Source of the DNA: an uncultured Campylobacter sp.
GTDB lineage: Bacteria > Campylobacterota > Campylobacteria > Campylobacterales > Campylobacteraceae
NCBI RefSeq assembly: GCF_937973075.1
Contig: NZ_CALBWL010000065.1
Coordinates: 120,746 to 184,745, forward strand
DNA: 64,000 bases
Direction of reading: 5' to 3'
Below are positions 7,177 to 19,600 of this stretch, one piece after another. The notes beneath the pieces were generated by a model. That model had not been told where the DNA came from, searched no databases, and saw nothing but the letters and a program-made list of their open reading frames with translations. The first letter of the stretch is position 1. Every line of letters begins with the position of its first letter. Made by a program: the position numbers and the translations under genes.

Positions 7177-8091
7177 ATGAGCCTTGTTTCTTACGAATTA
7201 AAAAAGCAAAAACTAGATGGAGCGCGCAATGTGGCACTTTGGAAGGCACGCGGCGGTGTAGCAGTGGTAGTACTGGCGCTATTTATTGCTATGCGCAAGG
7301 ATTTCGGAGATTTCTCCTTCCTGTTTTTATTAGTGCTGCTAGCTCTTGCTTATCCTGCTTACAAATACCTAGCCGTGCGTATTTCGCGTAAATTTGAAGC
7401 GCTCAGTGAAGAGGCCTTTAAGAATGAATTTCTGCTTTGGATCGCAAAGGAGCTGCGTCTTACCTTTCAGCCTTTCGGCGCGTTTTTGCTCGATGAAATT
7501 TACAAAAATCCGCTCCGTAAAGAGGCAAATCTATGCACTTGCAAGCACGCTATAGTGGGCAAGACGCCCGAATTTGGCATAAAAATCGGCGACATCTGCC
7601 TAAGTCGCGATTTCGATAAAAACAGAGAAAATCGGGTATTTGAGCTGGATAAAATTCTGCATCTCAAAAAAAAGGATGATACGGCGATTTTCGACGGGCT
7701 TTTTGCAAAATTTGATTTTAGCGAAACCTTCGATAGCCAAATTCTAGTCGTGCCGCGCGGAGAGTTCATCTTCGGCGCGTCGGATCTGAAACTGCTCAAA
7801 GACAGCCCGCACCTAAGCGCGTCGTTTGACGTTTATCTCAACAATCCCGCCGCCGCCGCATTTTTGCAAAACAAAAAAATTTTAGAAAATATGCAGACGA
7901 TCACCCTAAATTTGTTCGGTAAAACAGAGCTCTATCTGGGCGAAAATAGCCTCGTAATCGGCGTTGAAAATAGCGAAATTTTCAAATCTGCGCCGAGCTC
8001 GCAAAGCGCAAAACTGCTCGAAAGCCTAAATAAAATGATCGAGATCGCTAAAATTTTTGCCTATCTCAAAAAGCTCGGACAGGTGGAATAA
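7177..8091 (+). CDS. DUF3137-family membrane protein
   Basis: 304 residues. Two adjacent hydrophobic helices lie at about 26-42 and 48-67, followed by a soluble region containing IFDGLFAKFDFSETFDSQIL, the segment by which I recognise DUF3137 (G-L-F-x-x-x-x-F-x-x-x-F). The start is the ATG at 7177 with GGGGATAGCG upstream. The family is widespread in Campylobacterota but has no established function. A second protein of the same architecture is at 31.2 kb. Codon use and GC match the core genome, so the island ends before this gene. Confidence 0.65.
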   Translation: MSLVSYELKKQKLDGARNVALWKARGGVAVVVLALFIAMRKDFGDFSFLFLLVLLALAYPAYKYLAVRISRKFEALSEEAFKNEFLLWIAKELRLTFQPFGAFLLDEIYKNPLRKEANLCTCKHAIVGKTPEFGIKIGDICLSRDFDKNRENRVFELDKILHLKKKDDTAIFDGLFAKFDFSETFDSQILVVPRGEFIFGASDLKLLKDSPHLSASFDVYLNNPAAAAFLQNKKILENMQTITLNLFGKTELYLGENSLVIGVENSEIFKSAPSSQSAKLLESLNKMIEIAKIFAYLKKLGQVE

Positions 8092-8324
8092 TCTACGCTT
8101 TAAATTTGAGCGAGCGCCGTTGAAACAATTTAATTCTTGCCAAGGCTGCGCTTTTTTGCTCTCCGTTATTAAATCAAACTACTTCGAAAGGCAAGGAATT
8201 CTTTAATAAGCAATTTCGCTTTGCTATCGACCTGAGCCACTTAAATTTTACAAAAATTTTATAGCGGTTCTTAAAAATTTCAAAATTTTTCAAATTTTAT
8301 ATTCAACCATAGCGCCGCCGTATT

Positions 8325-10697
8325 TTACTGACACCCTTCGCACTCGATTGAGCGATCTGCGACGTTGTTTAGCTTCTCGCTATCAGGGCTTTCAGAGCGC
8401 AGGTAGTAAGTCGATTTTAGCCCCAGCTGCCACGCGAGCGTGTAAATTTCGCTCAGATAGCCGCCGCTAGCTTTGTCTAGGCTCATGAAGATATTTAGGC
8501 TCTGGCCCTGATCGATCCATTTTTGGCGGATGGCGCCCGCCTTTACAAGCAGGCGCTGATCGAGCTCGTACGCAGGCACGTACGCCTGCCACGTTCTCGG
8601 ACTTAAATTCGGCACGACGACCGGGATCATGCCGCTTAGATTGTGCTCGAACCATTTGCGCTTATACACCGGCTCAATCGTCTGCGTGGTGCCTACGAGT
8701 ATGCTGATACTCGATGTCGGCGCGATCGCCATCAGATAGCCGTTTCGCATGCCATCGCGCTTTACTTTCTCGCGCAATCCGTCCCAGTCGCAGCTGCTCT
8801 GCTCAAAAAGCCCGCCGCGCTTAACTAGCGCCTTGGCGTTTTCGTTCGCTAAATCGATCGGGAAAATTCCTTCGCTCCACTTCGAGCCCGCAAAATCAGG
8901 GTACCTACCCTTTTCCACGGCTAAATTTGAGCTTGCCTTGATCGCGTTAAAGCTCACGTTTTCCATTATCCTATCGATCAGTTCGAAGTGCTCGTAACTG
9001 CCCCACTTCACGCCGCGCTCGGCCAGCATCTGCGCCTCGCCCATTACGCCGAGCCCTATCGCGCGGGTTTTTAGATTGGTGTGTTTGACCTTGGCGTGCG
9101 GGTAAAAATTTAGATCGATGACGTTGTCGAGCATTCGCACGGCGATCGGCATCACGCGAGCTATCTCCTCGCGGCTGTTGATTTTGCTTAAATTTACGCT
9201 TGCGAGGTTGCAAACCGCCGTTGCGCCCTCGTTGCAGCCCTTTTCTACGATAAAAATTTCTTTGCCGCCCAGCATGTCTAGCGCCGTAATTTTTTTCGCC
9301 TTTTTTACGATGCCCGCGTCGGTCGCTACCTCTTCGTTTTCCTCAAACAGCCTCTCGCTGCCGTCAGCGAAAACGACTTTGATTTTGTAGTGGTTCGGCG
9401 CCGTGTTTTGAAAAATTTCGGTACATAAATTTGAGCTCCTGATTAAGCCTTGATGCGCGTTTGGGTTGATGCGGTTGGCGTTATCTTTGAAGCACAAAAA
9501 TGGCATGCCCGTCTCAAAATAGCTCGTTAAAATTTTCTTCCAAAGCTCCTTTGCCAGGATAGTGGATTTTGAAATTTTATCGTCGGCCTCGTACTGCTCG
9601 TAGCGCGCCTCAAATTCCGCGCCGTATAGATCGCTCAGATCGCTTACCTCTGCAGGATCGAAGAGCGTCCACTTGCCGCCGCTTTGAAGCCTTTTCATAA
9701 ATAGATCGTTTATCCACAGCGCGGGGAAAATTTCATGCGCGCGGCGCCTCTCCTCGCCCGAGTTTTTGCGCAGATCTAAAAAGTCGCTCACGTCCATGTG
9801 CCACGGCTCGATATACACGGCGATAGCGCCCTTGCGCGTGCCCAGCTGATCGACGGCAACGGCGATGTCGTTCGTGATCTTTAAAAACGGAATGATGCCG
9901 CCCGCGGCGTTTTTATGCCCGTCGATGCTGCCGCCCATCGCGCGCACCTTGCACCAGTCCCAGCCGATACCGCCGCCGAATTTGCTCAGAAGCGCCATCT
10001 CTTTGTAACTATCGAAAATCCCCTCGATATTATCGGGCGTAGAACCCACGTAGCAGCTGCTTAGCTGATGGCGCGTCGTGCGGGCGTTTGAGAGCGTAGG
10101 GGTCGCGAGCATGACTTCAAATTTAGATATAAGATCGTAAAATTTCTTCGCCCAGCTCTGGCAATCAAGCTCGTTTTGTGCGAGGAACATCGCGATCGCC
10201 ATAAACATCTGCTGCGGCAGCTCGATCGGCGCGCCGCTGCGATCTTTGATGAGGTAGCGATCGTAAAGCGTTTTGATGCCGAGGTAGTTAAACTGCAAAT
10301 CGCGCTGCGGTTGCAAGTAAGAATTTAGATCATCTAAGTCGTATTTTTCCTTTAAGCCGAGCATTATGCGACCCGCCGCCTCGCCGCGAGCGAAGTAATC
10401 TTGCAGGCTGTTGTAGCCGCTAAAGCCCGTTACTTTGTGATACAGATCGTATAAAAATAAGCGCGCGGCGACGAAGGTCCAGTTCGGGCGATCCACGTCG
10501 ATCTTCTCGACTGCGGTTTTAATGAGGGTTTGCTGGATCTCTTCAGTGGTGATCATATCGCGAAACTGGATCTTTGCGTCCACCTCAAGCTCGCTAAGGC
10601 TTACGTTTTCCAGCCCCTCCACTGCCTCGCTCGTGTATTTTTTGATCTTGCTTACGTCAAGTTCCTCGGTTCTGCCGTTGCGTTTGATTACTTTCAT
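8325..10697 (-). CDS. nrdA: Ribonucleoside-diphosphate reductase alpha subunit (class Ia)
   Basis: A 790-residue protein that reduces ribonucleoside diphosphates to deoxy forms together with a radical-carrying beta subunit (not in this window). An ATP-cone is at residues 1-90. Visible catalytic features: SSCYVGS (first redox Cys), the NLCTEI loop (Asn-x-Cys-x-Glu), TAVCNLASVNL (second redox Cys), a Tyr-Tyr pair in KSTYYLRS, and a C-terminal CEGC redox pair. Length and N-terminus fit the family. The RBS is AAGGAACGAT just before the ATG. It appears to be a single-gene unit. Confidence 0.95.
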   Translation of the reverse strand: MKVIKRNGRTEELDVSKIKKYTSEAVEGLENVSLSELEVDAKIQFRDMITTEEIQQTLIKTAVEKIDVDRPNWTFVAARLFLYDLYHKVTGFSGYNSLQDYFARGEAAGRIMLGLKEKYDLDDLNSYLQPQRDLQFNYLGIKTLYDRYLIKDRSGAPIELPQQMFMAIAMFLAQNELDCQSWAKKFYDLISKFEVMLATPTLSNARTTRHQLSSCYVGSTPDNIEGIFDSYKEMALLSKFGGGIGWDWCKVRAMGGSIDGHKNAAGGIIPFLKITNDIAVAVDQLGTRKGAIAVYIEPWHMDVSDFLDLRKNSGEERRRAHEIFPALWINDLFMKRLQSGGKWTLFDPAEVSDLSDLYGAEFEARYEQYEADDKISKSTILAKELWKKILTSYFETGMPFLCFKDNANRINPNAHQGLIRSSNLCTEIFQNTAPNHYKIKVVFADGSERLFEENEEVATDAGIVKKAKKITALDMLGGKEIFIVEKGCNEGATAVCNLASVNLSKINSREEIARVMPIAVRMLDNVIDLNFYPHAKVKHTNLKTRAIGLGVMGEAQMLAERGVKWGSYEHFELIDRIMENVSFNAIKASSNLAVEKGRYPDFAGSKWSEGIFPIDLANENAKALVKRGGLFEQSSCDWDGLREKVKRDGMRNGYLMAIAPTSSISILVGTTQTIEPVYKRKWFEHNLSGMIPVVVPNLSPRTWQAYVPAYELDQRLLVKAGAIRQKWIDQGQSLNIFMSLDKASGGYLSEIYTLAWQLGLKSTYYLRSESPDSEKLNNVADRSIECEGCQ

Positions 10698-11020
10698 ATC
10701 GTTCCTTGAAATTTAAAAATGCAAATTTAGCGTTAGTTTCCCAATATAAAATACGTCGTCAAAAGAGGCGGCGTAATAAATGCCGCTTTCTCCGCCGTCT
10801 TTTAAATTTACGCTAGCTGCGCTGCAAAATCGCGCATTATAGCCAAAATTGCTTAAGTCTATCTGTCATTATTTTGGCTTGTAAATTTTAAAATTTAGCG
10901 AAGTGGGCGGAAACAATGCGGTAAAATTCGAGCGGAATTTTATGGCGCCACCGCGAAATTCTGCAGGTAAAAATTTACGCGGAGCCTTGCGAAATTCTGC
11001 GCCGAAAAAGTAGGAAAACA
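10698..11020. other. Spacer upstream of nrdA
   Basis: Holds the nrdA promoter region. AT-rich segments such as CCAATATAAAATAC (about 10740-10755) are possible regulatory sites, but I see no clear paired NrdR boxes. The remainder is AAATTT-rich spacer without an ORF. Confidence 0.35.
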
Positions 11021-11062
11021 AAAAGAGCTTTGCGGGCAGGTTTAAAATTTGCCCGCAAAGCT
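11021..11062 (-). terminator. Rho-independent terminator of the YdgA-like gene
   Basis: A perfect 13-bp stem (AGCTTTGCGGGCA at 11026-11038 with TGCCCGCAAAGCT at 11050-11062) around an 11-base loop. Read on the minus strand it is followed by CTTTTTG. It lies directly after the stop codon of the minus-strand gene ending at 11070. Confidence 0.8.
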
Positions 11063-11069
11063 TAAAAAT

Positions 11070-12518
11070 TTAATTGTGCGGTAGTGGGATAGATTTGCCG
11101 TTTAAGATCATAGAGTTGCTTGCCTTATCGAAGCTAAACTCCATCTTAACTCCATCTCCGTCAGGCTTAAGAAACTGCGAGCCGTAAACTTCCGCCATCG
11201 GCGCAAAATCGCGCAGGCTGTCATAAGGCGATAGGAAGTCCGTGATGGTCGTATTTATCGTAGCTTTGCCGTCCAAGCTCATGCGCTTAAAAAGCTGCGT
11301 CTCGTCGATGTAGCCGCCTAATAGCGCGCTTGCGTTAAAAGCAAATTTCTTGCCGAGGCTATTTTCAAACGAAAAATCATTCACGTTGATTTTCATATCA
11401 TCTTTTAGCAGCTTCATAAAAAGCTCTTTGTTTTCCGCTAATTTTTCGCCTTCTTGCGGATTTGAGATAATAGACAAATATTTTTCGAAAAGTGCGGCGC
11501 TAAAGCTGGTATCGACGCCTAAATGGATGTTTCGCACTAGCACATCGGCGATTTTTAGGCTTTGGGCTTTATCGCTTTCGTTGAAATTTAAAATTCCATC
11601 TTTTACGCGGTAGCTACCTTCCGTGCTCATATCCGTAACTACGACGAAGCGCTGCTTATCTACAGTTACGACGAGCTCTTTTGTGCTGCCTGCAAAATCT
11701 ATGTCATTCAAAAAGAGCTTAGTTATATTATCGTCTAGATCTTGGATACCGTTTTTAAAGTTTGCCTCATAGATAAGATCCTTCACATCAAGACCCGAAT
11801 CCTTGCCGTCGTCTATAAAAATTTCACCGATTTTAAAGCCCAAGGCTTTTATCGTTTTACCGCTCATATCGCTCGTGCCGTTTAGGCTAAGGCCTGCAAG
11901 ACGTCCTATTCCGCCATCTTCTAGCACATTTATATCGGCTAGCTTTGCGCTAAATTTAACCTCGGTAGGCCCGTAGTTTAGATGCGTGCTAAGCGGCGCG
12001 TCAGTCTTAAACAGCTTCTTGCAAGGTTCTGCGTAATATGGCGTCTTAATCGTTAAAATTCCGTCGCTCTCAAATCCATCCGCAGCGTTTTTTACGCTAT
12101 GCTTGATAGTGTAGTCGTAGCGAAAAGCAAAATCTTCCGGGAAAATTTTAGCAGGATCCGGCTCGTCCGTATCGTTGCTATCTTGCGCGCCTGCTTTTTC
12201 CTTTAGCTTGCTAAAGCCTTCAGCAAGGCTTTTTTGTAGTTTCTCTTTTTTTACTACGCCCTCGATAAAGCCGCTTGAGTTGCTATCTCCCGGATAAAAT
12301 TTAGCGCTCTTGGTCTCGAAAATTTCGTTTCTAGTGATAAATTCCGCAATCTGCTGCTCAATCGCGGCGCTGGCACTCTTGCCGACCGCACCGTCAACCG
12401 TTTTGGTTATGCTATCGTTTACACTTTTAGCTACGCCCGTTTTAGCGTCCTTTGTCGCTACAAAAACGCCCACTATAAGCGCTACGATGACCACTAAAGC
12501 CGCGATGATCTTTTTCAT
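11070..12518 (-). CDS. YdgA/DUF945-like inner-membrane-anchored protein
   Basis: 482 residues from the chosen ATG at 12518, which lies 5 bases after GGAG of AAAGGAGA; the ATG at 12521 is too close and an ATG at 12584 has no RBS. One N-terminal membrane helix (KKIIAALVVIVALIVGVFVA) is followed by a large periplasmic region with internal similarity typical of YdgA/DUF945 proteins: repeated LNFNESD..., ...LKIADVLVRNIHLGVDT and a late NVNDFSFENSLGKKF segment. The family is of unknown function, possibly in envelope lipid or polysaccharide handling. It is divergent from pyrG with 138 bases between them. Confidence 0.6.
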   Translation of the reverse strand: MKKIIAALVVIVALIVGVFVATKDAKTGVAKSVNDSITKTVDGAVGKSASAAIEQQIAEFITRNEIFETKSAKFYPGDSNSSGFIEGVVKKEKLQKSLAEGFSKLKEKAGAQDSNDTDEPDPAKIFPEDFAFRYDYTIKHSVKNAADGFESDGILTIKTPYYAEPCKKLFKTDAPLSTHLNYGPTEVKFSAKLADINVLEDGGIGRLAGLSLNGTSDMSGKTIKALGFKIGEIFIDDGKDSGLDVKDLIYEANFKNGIQDLDDNITKLFLNDIDFAGSTKELVVTVDKQRFVVVTDMSTEGSYRVKDGILNFNESDKAQSLKIADVLVRNIHLGVDTSFSAALFEKYLSIISNPQEGEKLAENKELFMKLLKDDMKINVNDFSFENSLGKKFAFNASALLGGYIDETQLFKRMSLDGKATINTTITDFLSPYDSLRDFAPMAEVYGSQFLKPDGDGVKMEFSFDKASNSMILNGKSIPLPHN

Positions 12519-12635
12519 CATCTCTCCTTTAAATTTAAAATTTATTTGGGTGCGTATTTTGCCGTAAATTTCTAAAATTTTCAAATTCTAGCTTAGTGTG
12601 CTTTAACCTAAAAGAAGTTATAATCGCGGCATTAA

Positions 12636-15858
<3,223 letters not shown>

Positions 15859-16366
15859 ATTTTAAAATTTTAGACCGCCTTGCCGTGCATTTCGCGCAGG
15901 GCGCAGCCTTTAAATTTAACGCTCGATCTATGAGCTACACGCATTGCGCACTCGGCGGGTTTGCCCTACTACAGCGTCCATCTGCTCTAATCGCCCGATA
16001 TGTATTGCACGCCTGGCGCGTTACCCTACTACAGCGCCTATCTGCTCGACTAGCTTAGGGCACATTTGCATGCTCTATGCATATATTAAGTGCTCGGCGC
16101 GATTTTGAAATTTAACGCGCGAGCTATGGATTTTACTTGCGATGCGAGCTCAAGCGTGCGATTTCGGGGCTCGGCACGGCGCGCAAACGCGATGCGTTAT
16201 TTTCAGCTTCCGCACGGTTTGCAAACTCGGAGAAATTTTTGGACGCGGTAAAAGTAAAATTTAAACGTTTCTAAATTTTAAAATTTTGCAAAGGCGAGCG
16301 GGAGCGGCCTGAAACAGACAGAAAGACCCTGCAAATGGAATTTCGGATAAAATTTTATGAAGCGGC
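15859..16366. other. Spacer with two imperfect 60-bp repeats
   Basis: About 550 bases after recJ without a convincing ORF. CCCTACTACAGCGTCCATCTG at 15965 recurs as CCCTACTACAGCGCCTATCTG at 16025, exactly 60 bases later, and flanking TATTGCAC/CATTGCGC segments also repeat. Other parts are AAATTT-rich. Confidence 0.5.
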
Positions 16367-16397
16367 GGGCGGGCCAAATTTAAAATTTGACCCGCCC
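16367..16397 (-). terminator. Hairpin after the cupin gene
   Basis: GGGCGGG (16367-16373) pairs with CCCGCCC (16391-16397), with CAAATTT/AAATTTG inside after one mismatch. It lies 13 bases beyond the stop of the minus-strand cupin gene. The following T-run is weak, so termination is likely but not certain. Confidence 0.5.
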
Positions 16398-16410
16398 TTA
16401 AACTTAGAGG

Positions 16411-16740
16411 CTAAAAAACCACCACTAAAAACCACTTAAACGGCACCGGCGCGAAGATCGCGTGCGGCAAGCCCGCAGGCATTACGATGCTTTGTCCCGC
16501 TTTTACGCGGTGTTTCTGCCCGTCGATCGTGAAATCGCCCTCCCCCTCAAGCACGTAAACGAACGCGTCGCCGTCTGATTTGTGCGAGCTGATCTCCTCG
16601 CCGCCGTCGAAGGCAAAAAGCGTCATATTCAGCGCAGGATTTTGCGCGAGGGTGCGCGAAATCACCTTATGAGGGGCCACTTCGACTAGCGAAGCAAGCT
16701 CTACGGCCTTAGCGGCGTCGATATTTTTGATGTGTTGCAT
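16411..16740 (-). CDS. Cupin-domain protein
   Basis: A 109-residue single-domain cupin. Motif 1 is degenerate (SSHKSDGDAFVYVLEGEGDF), keeping the H and E positions. Motif 2 is GQSIVMPAGLPHAIFAPVPF with the G-(X)5-7-P-x-G-x-x-H pattern. Such small cupins bind metal or small ligands and often act in detoxification or sensing. It is downstream of the NnrS-family gene on the same strand (66 bases apart), which could tie it to nitrosative or oxidative stress; that is inference. RBS AAGGAGAGCTT precedes the ATG. Confidence 0.8.
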   Translation of the reverse strand: MQHIKNIDAAKAVELASLVEVAPHKVISRTLAQNPALNMTLFAFDGGEEISSHKSDGDAFVYVLEGEGDFTIDGQKHRVKAGQSIVMPAGLPHAIFAPVPFKWFLVVVF

Positions 16741-16806
16741 AAGCTCTCCTTGAAATGAAATTTGATCGATTTTAGCTAAAATTTAGCAAGCCCGCTTTGA
16801 TGAGCA

Positions 16807-18792
16807 TCAATCCGGATCCGCGCTGAAAGGATTTTTCAGAAAGATCGGAACGAAGCTTATCAGATATAGCGCGACCGCGGCGATGAAAAACGCCGAGGGG
16901 ATCATCACGTACAAAACAAAGCTCTCGCCCGCAAAAACGGCTCTTAAAGCCCCCGCGAGTAGAGCCAAAACGAGCGCCGCGCGGCTTAGGCGCGGGAAGT
17001 TTAGCGGCGAAATTCCGCTGTGGCGCTGGCCTGCGATCATTCCCACGAAAAGTATCGCTCCGTAGATATAGCAGATCGCGATGACGTGCAGCGGTGCGGC
17101 AGCGTACCCCCCGCGGATCAGCGCCGCGCCCAGCCACAGGTATCCCGCCGCGCACGCAGCCTGCAACGCGTAGTAAAACGTCATATAGTGGCGGCTTAGA
17201 ATTTCGGCGTAGTGCAGCTCGCGAAGTTTCGCCAAAAACAAAAACCCGATGCCAAGCGCGATAAATCCGCACGTCGCCTCGCTTAAAAATGGCGTCGCGA
17301 GCGCCAAAGCGAAGGCGAGGAAAGTGGCTAAATTTTTGTAGATAAAATTTGGAATAAAAACGGCGTCGCTTAGCCCCGCCTCTCTTAGCGCTTCGTTGCC
17401 GATGACGACGCTTATGCGGTAGCTTACGACGGCGATTGCCGCGACGTTGATATGCACGAAGCTAAGCAAAAACTTCTCATCCCCGCTCGCGCCGTAGGCG
17501 GCAGAGCAGGCGCAAAACGCCGCTAAGACCGCCAGTATGCTAAAATTATTCGAGTTTTTATCCAGCCACAAAAGCCATGCCGCAAAGATGAAAAATATCG
17601 CCCAAAACAGCGCCACAATCGCCGCCGCGAGCCGTAAATTTAAAAAGCTCGCGATAAAAGCTGCGATCAGGCAGGCGGCAAAGGCAAGCGAGACGGGCTT
17701 TAGCGAGCCCTCGAAGTTCGTCCAATCGGGCAGCGCGGTAAGCAAAAACGCCGCGTAGATGCACGAAGGCGCTAAAAACAGAAAGTAAAACTTATGAGCG
17801 GCGACATAATCGATCGCTAGCGCATCGGGCGCTAAAAAGCTAAGCGCGCCCAGCGCCGCAAAAAAGCAGGCGCAAAGAACGAAGGCGCGCATCGGATGGG
17901 AGAAAAAATTTCTCGCGCGCTCATCTTTAAATTTAGGCGCGTAAAAGCCTAGCTCTTGCTGCTGCACCCCGCACGGCTCCGGATTTTTGAGCTCCTGCGG
18001 CGAAACAGGCTCGGTTTGGTTTTGCGTGGAATTAGCTTTGGAATTCCGATCGGAATTTTTAGCGCTTTGCAAGAAGTTTTGAACAGAATTTGGCTCGGCG
18101 CGGCTTTGCGCGGAACTAGATTTAAAATTTTGACTTTGATCGGAATTCTTGATGCTTTGTAAGAAACTTAGCGGGAAATTCCGTTCGGAATTTTTAATGT
18201 TCTGCGAGAAACTCGGTTTGGAATTTAGCTCGGCGCTTCTACCGCTTTGCGAAAAACCATGAGTGGAATTTTGATCGTAGCTTTTACCGTTTTGTGAGAA
18301 GTCCTGCGCGAGGTTTTGATTTTTGAAGCTTTGCACAGGCTCGGCTTCTCTATCGCGAGCGGAATTCCAAAAATTTTGTATAAAATTTAAAGCGGAAATT
18401 TTGAAATTTTGCGCAGGCTCGGCTTCCAAGCCCCGGTCAAAATTTTTAAAATTTTGTGTAAAATCCGAGGCACAAACTTTAGAATTTTGCGCAAATTCGT
18501 AATTTCTGTATCCGAGGCCGGGTCCGCACGGCGCACCGACCTCGCTCTCAAAGCAAGAGCTACGCGGCGCGAGAATTTTACTTTCAGAGCATAGTCTGCG
18601 CAGCATACGGGTCTCGCGCCCGAAACTCGTCAAATTGCGCGGCTCGGCGCTCTTATAGGAATTTTTATCGGCGCGGATTTGCTTTTTTAAATTTGCAGAT
18701 TGCATCGCGGCGAAGTTAAATTTCCTCAAATTTACGGAGCCGAAGTTCTTAAAATCGCGCGCGTCGTGTAAATTTAAAATTCCGCACCGCAC
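16807..18792 (-). CDS. NnrS-family membrane protein with repetitive N-terminal extension
   Basis: 661 residues. From about residue 295 on it is a polytopic membrane protein with roughly 11-12 helices. AHKFYFLFLAPSCIYAAFLL then TALPDWTN matches the NnrS hallmark (H-x-x-x-F-x-F, then F-L-L-T-A-x-x-x-W-T). NnrS proteins are haem- and copper-containing and protect against nitric oxide stress in Neisseria, Vibrio and Rhodobacter. Residues 1-290 are an unusual hydrophilic extension rich in Asn, Ser, Gln and Lys, with a 15-residue repeat (F-S/L-Q-N/S-x-K/R-x-S) beginning at residues 165, 180, 195, 210 and 240. No good RBS precedes Met301, so the extension is probably translated. It overlaps the upstream ORF by 44 bases. 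Confidence 0.75.
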   Translation of the reverse strand: MRCGILNLHDARDFKNFGSVNLRKFNFAAMQSANLKKQIRADKNSYKSAEPRNLTSFGRETRMLRRLCSESKILAPRSSCFESEVGAPCGPGLGYRNYEFAQNSKVCASDFTQNFKNFDRGLEAEPAQNFKISALNFIQNFWNSARDREAEPVQSFKNQNLAQDFSQNGKSYDQNSTHGFSQSGRSAELNSKPSFSQNIKNSERNFPLSFLQSIKNSDQSQNFKSSSAQSRAEPNSVQNFLQSAKNSDRNSKANSTQNQTEPVSPQELKNPEPCGVQQQELGFYAPKFKDERARNFFSHPMRAFVLCACFFAALGALSFLAPDALAIDYVAAHKFYFLFLAPSCIYAAFLLTALPDWTNFEGSLKPVSLAFAACLIAAFIASFLNLRLAAAIVALFWAIFFIFAAWLLWLDKNSNNFSILAVLAAFCACSAAYGASGDEKFLLSFVHINVAAIAVVSYRISVVIGNEALREAGLSDAVFIPNFIYKNLATFLAFALALATPFLSEATCGFIALGIGFLFLAKLRELHYAEILSRHYMTFYYALQAACAAGYLWLGAALIRGGYAAAPLHVIAICYIYGAILFVGMIAGQRHSGISPLNFPRLSRAALVLALLAGALRAVFAGESFVLYVMIPSAFFIAAVALYLISFVPIFLKNPFSADPD

Positions 18793-19600
18793 AAAAGGTG
18801 CCTAGAGTGGGATTTTGCTCGCCACCTAGCCCGCTTGCATCGCAAAACAGCGAGCGGTAGGTGCTCAAAACGGCTTTTTGAGCGCTGAACTGCGCGCTCA
18901 ATCCGCATGCATCAAAACCGCAACGCGAAAAGGCGTCTTGGTTCGCGCCAAATTTGCAGTATAAATGGAGGTCCCGCTTCGTGCCAACGCGCCGTAAGCA
19001 AATGCCTGCATTGAAATTGCGCTGTGAGCGGACGCTCATACTAGATTGCAAACGACCGCTCTCGCTGGGATCGCGGCGTGAGTGGACATCTCGGTTCGCG
19101 TCAACGCGCTGTAAGCAAGCACTCACGCTAGAGCTACACCGCAAGTAAGCACTCGCGCTAGAGCCGCAGTATGTATCGCTGCTAAATTTCGTCGAATTTT
19201 GCGCTGCAAAATCGCAGCACACTGCGCCGTTCAGGAGCACGCTCACGCTATAATCGCAGTTCGCACGGCTGCGCAGTTCGTATTTCGGTGTGATAAAACC
19301 GCAGCGCCCTGTATCCTGTGAGAGGCTGTGTCTGCCCGCGCCGACATTGATACATCCAGAACTCCGCAAAAGCTCGTGCCCGCGTGTATCCAGATCGTAG
19401 CGCCAGGTGCCCCGAAAAAGCCCATATATGCAAGCGCTGAGATCGTCGTATCTAGCGCCCGGCAAATGCCCGTAATTGCGCGCGCCCGGATCGCGATGCA
19501 CTTCAAAGCCTCGCTCGTCCGCGCCTAGACCGCAACGTAAGTTTAAATTTCGTGCGGAACCTCCCTGTTTGCGCGCATTAAAGATAAAATTTCTACTCAT
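18749..19600 (-). CDS. Questionable 283-codon Cys/Arg/Ser-rich ORF
   Basis: This ORF starts at an ATG overlapping the stop of the ABC ATPase gene (ATGAGTAG), with GGGGGAG nine bases upstream, and ends inside the start of the NnrS-family gene. That spacing is typical of a real operon gene. The product resembles no family I know: it is rich in Cys, Arg, Ser and Asp, has no membrane segment and shows an imperfect internal repeat (CLQRVDANRDVHSRR and CLRRVGTKRDLHLYC, 39 residues apart). It may instead be repetitive spacer that stays open by composition. Confidence 0.3.
   Translation of the reverse strand: MSRNFIFNARKQGGSARNLNLRCGLGADERGFEVHRDPGARNYGHLPGARYDDLSACIYGLFRGTWRYDLDTRGHELLRSSGCINVGAGRHSLSQDTGRCGFITPKYELRSRANCDYSVSVLLNGAVCCDFAAQNSTKFSSDTYCGSSASAYLRCSSSVSACLQRVDANRDVHSRRDPSESGRLQSSMSVRSQRNFNAGICLRRVGTKRDLHLYCKFGANQDAFSRCGFDACGLSAQFSAQKAVLSTYRSLFCDASGLGGEQNPTLGTFCAVRNFKFTRRARF

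Noticed and set aside
18000..18500. Regular repeats considered as a CRISPR array
   Set aside because: Units are degenerate, 45 bp apart in a coding frame, without conserved repeat and unique spacer alternation, and no cas genes are near.
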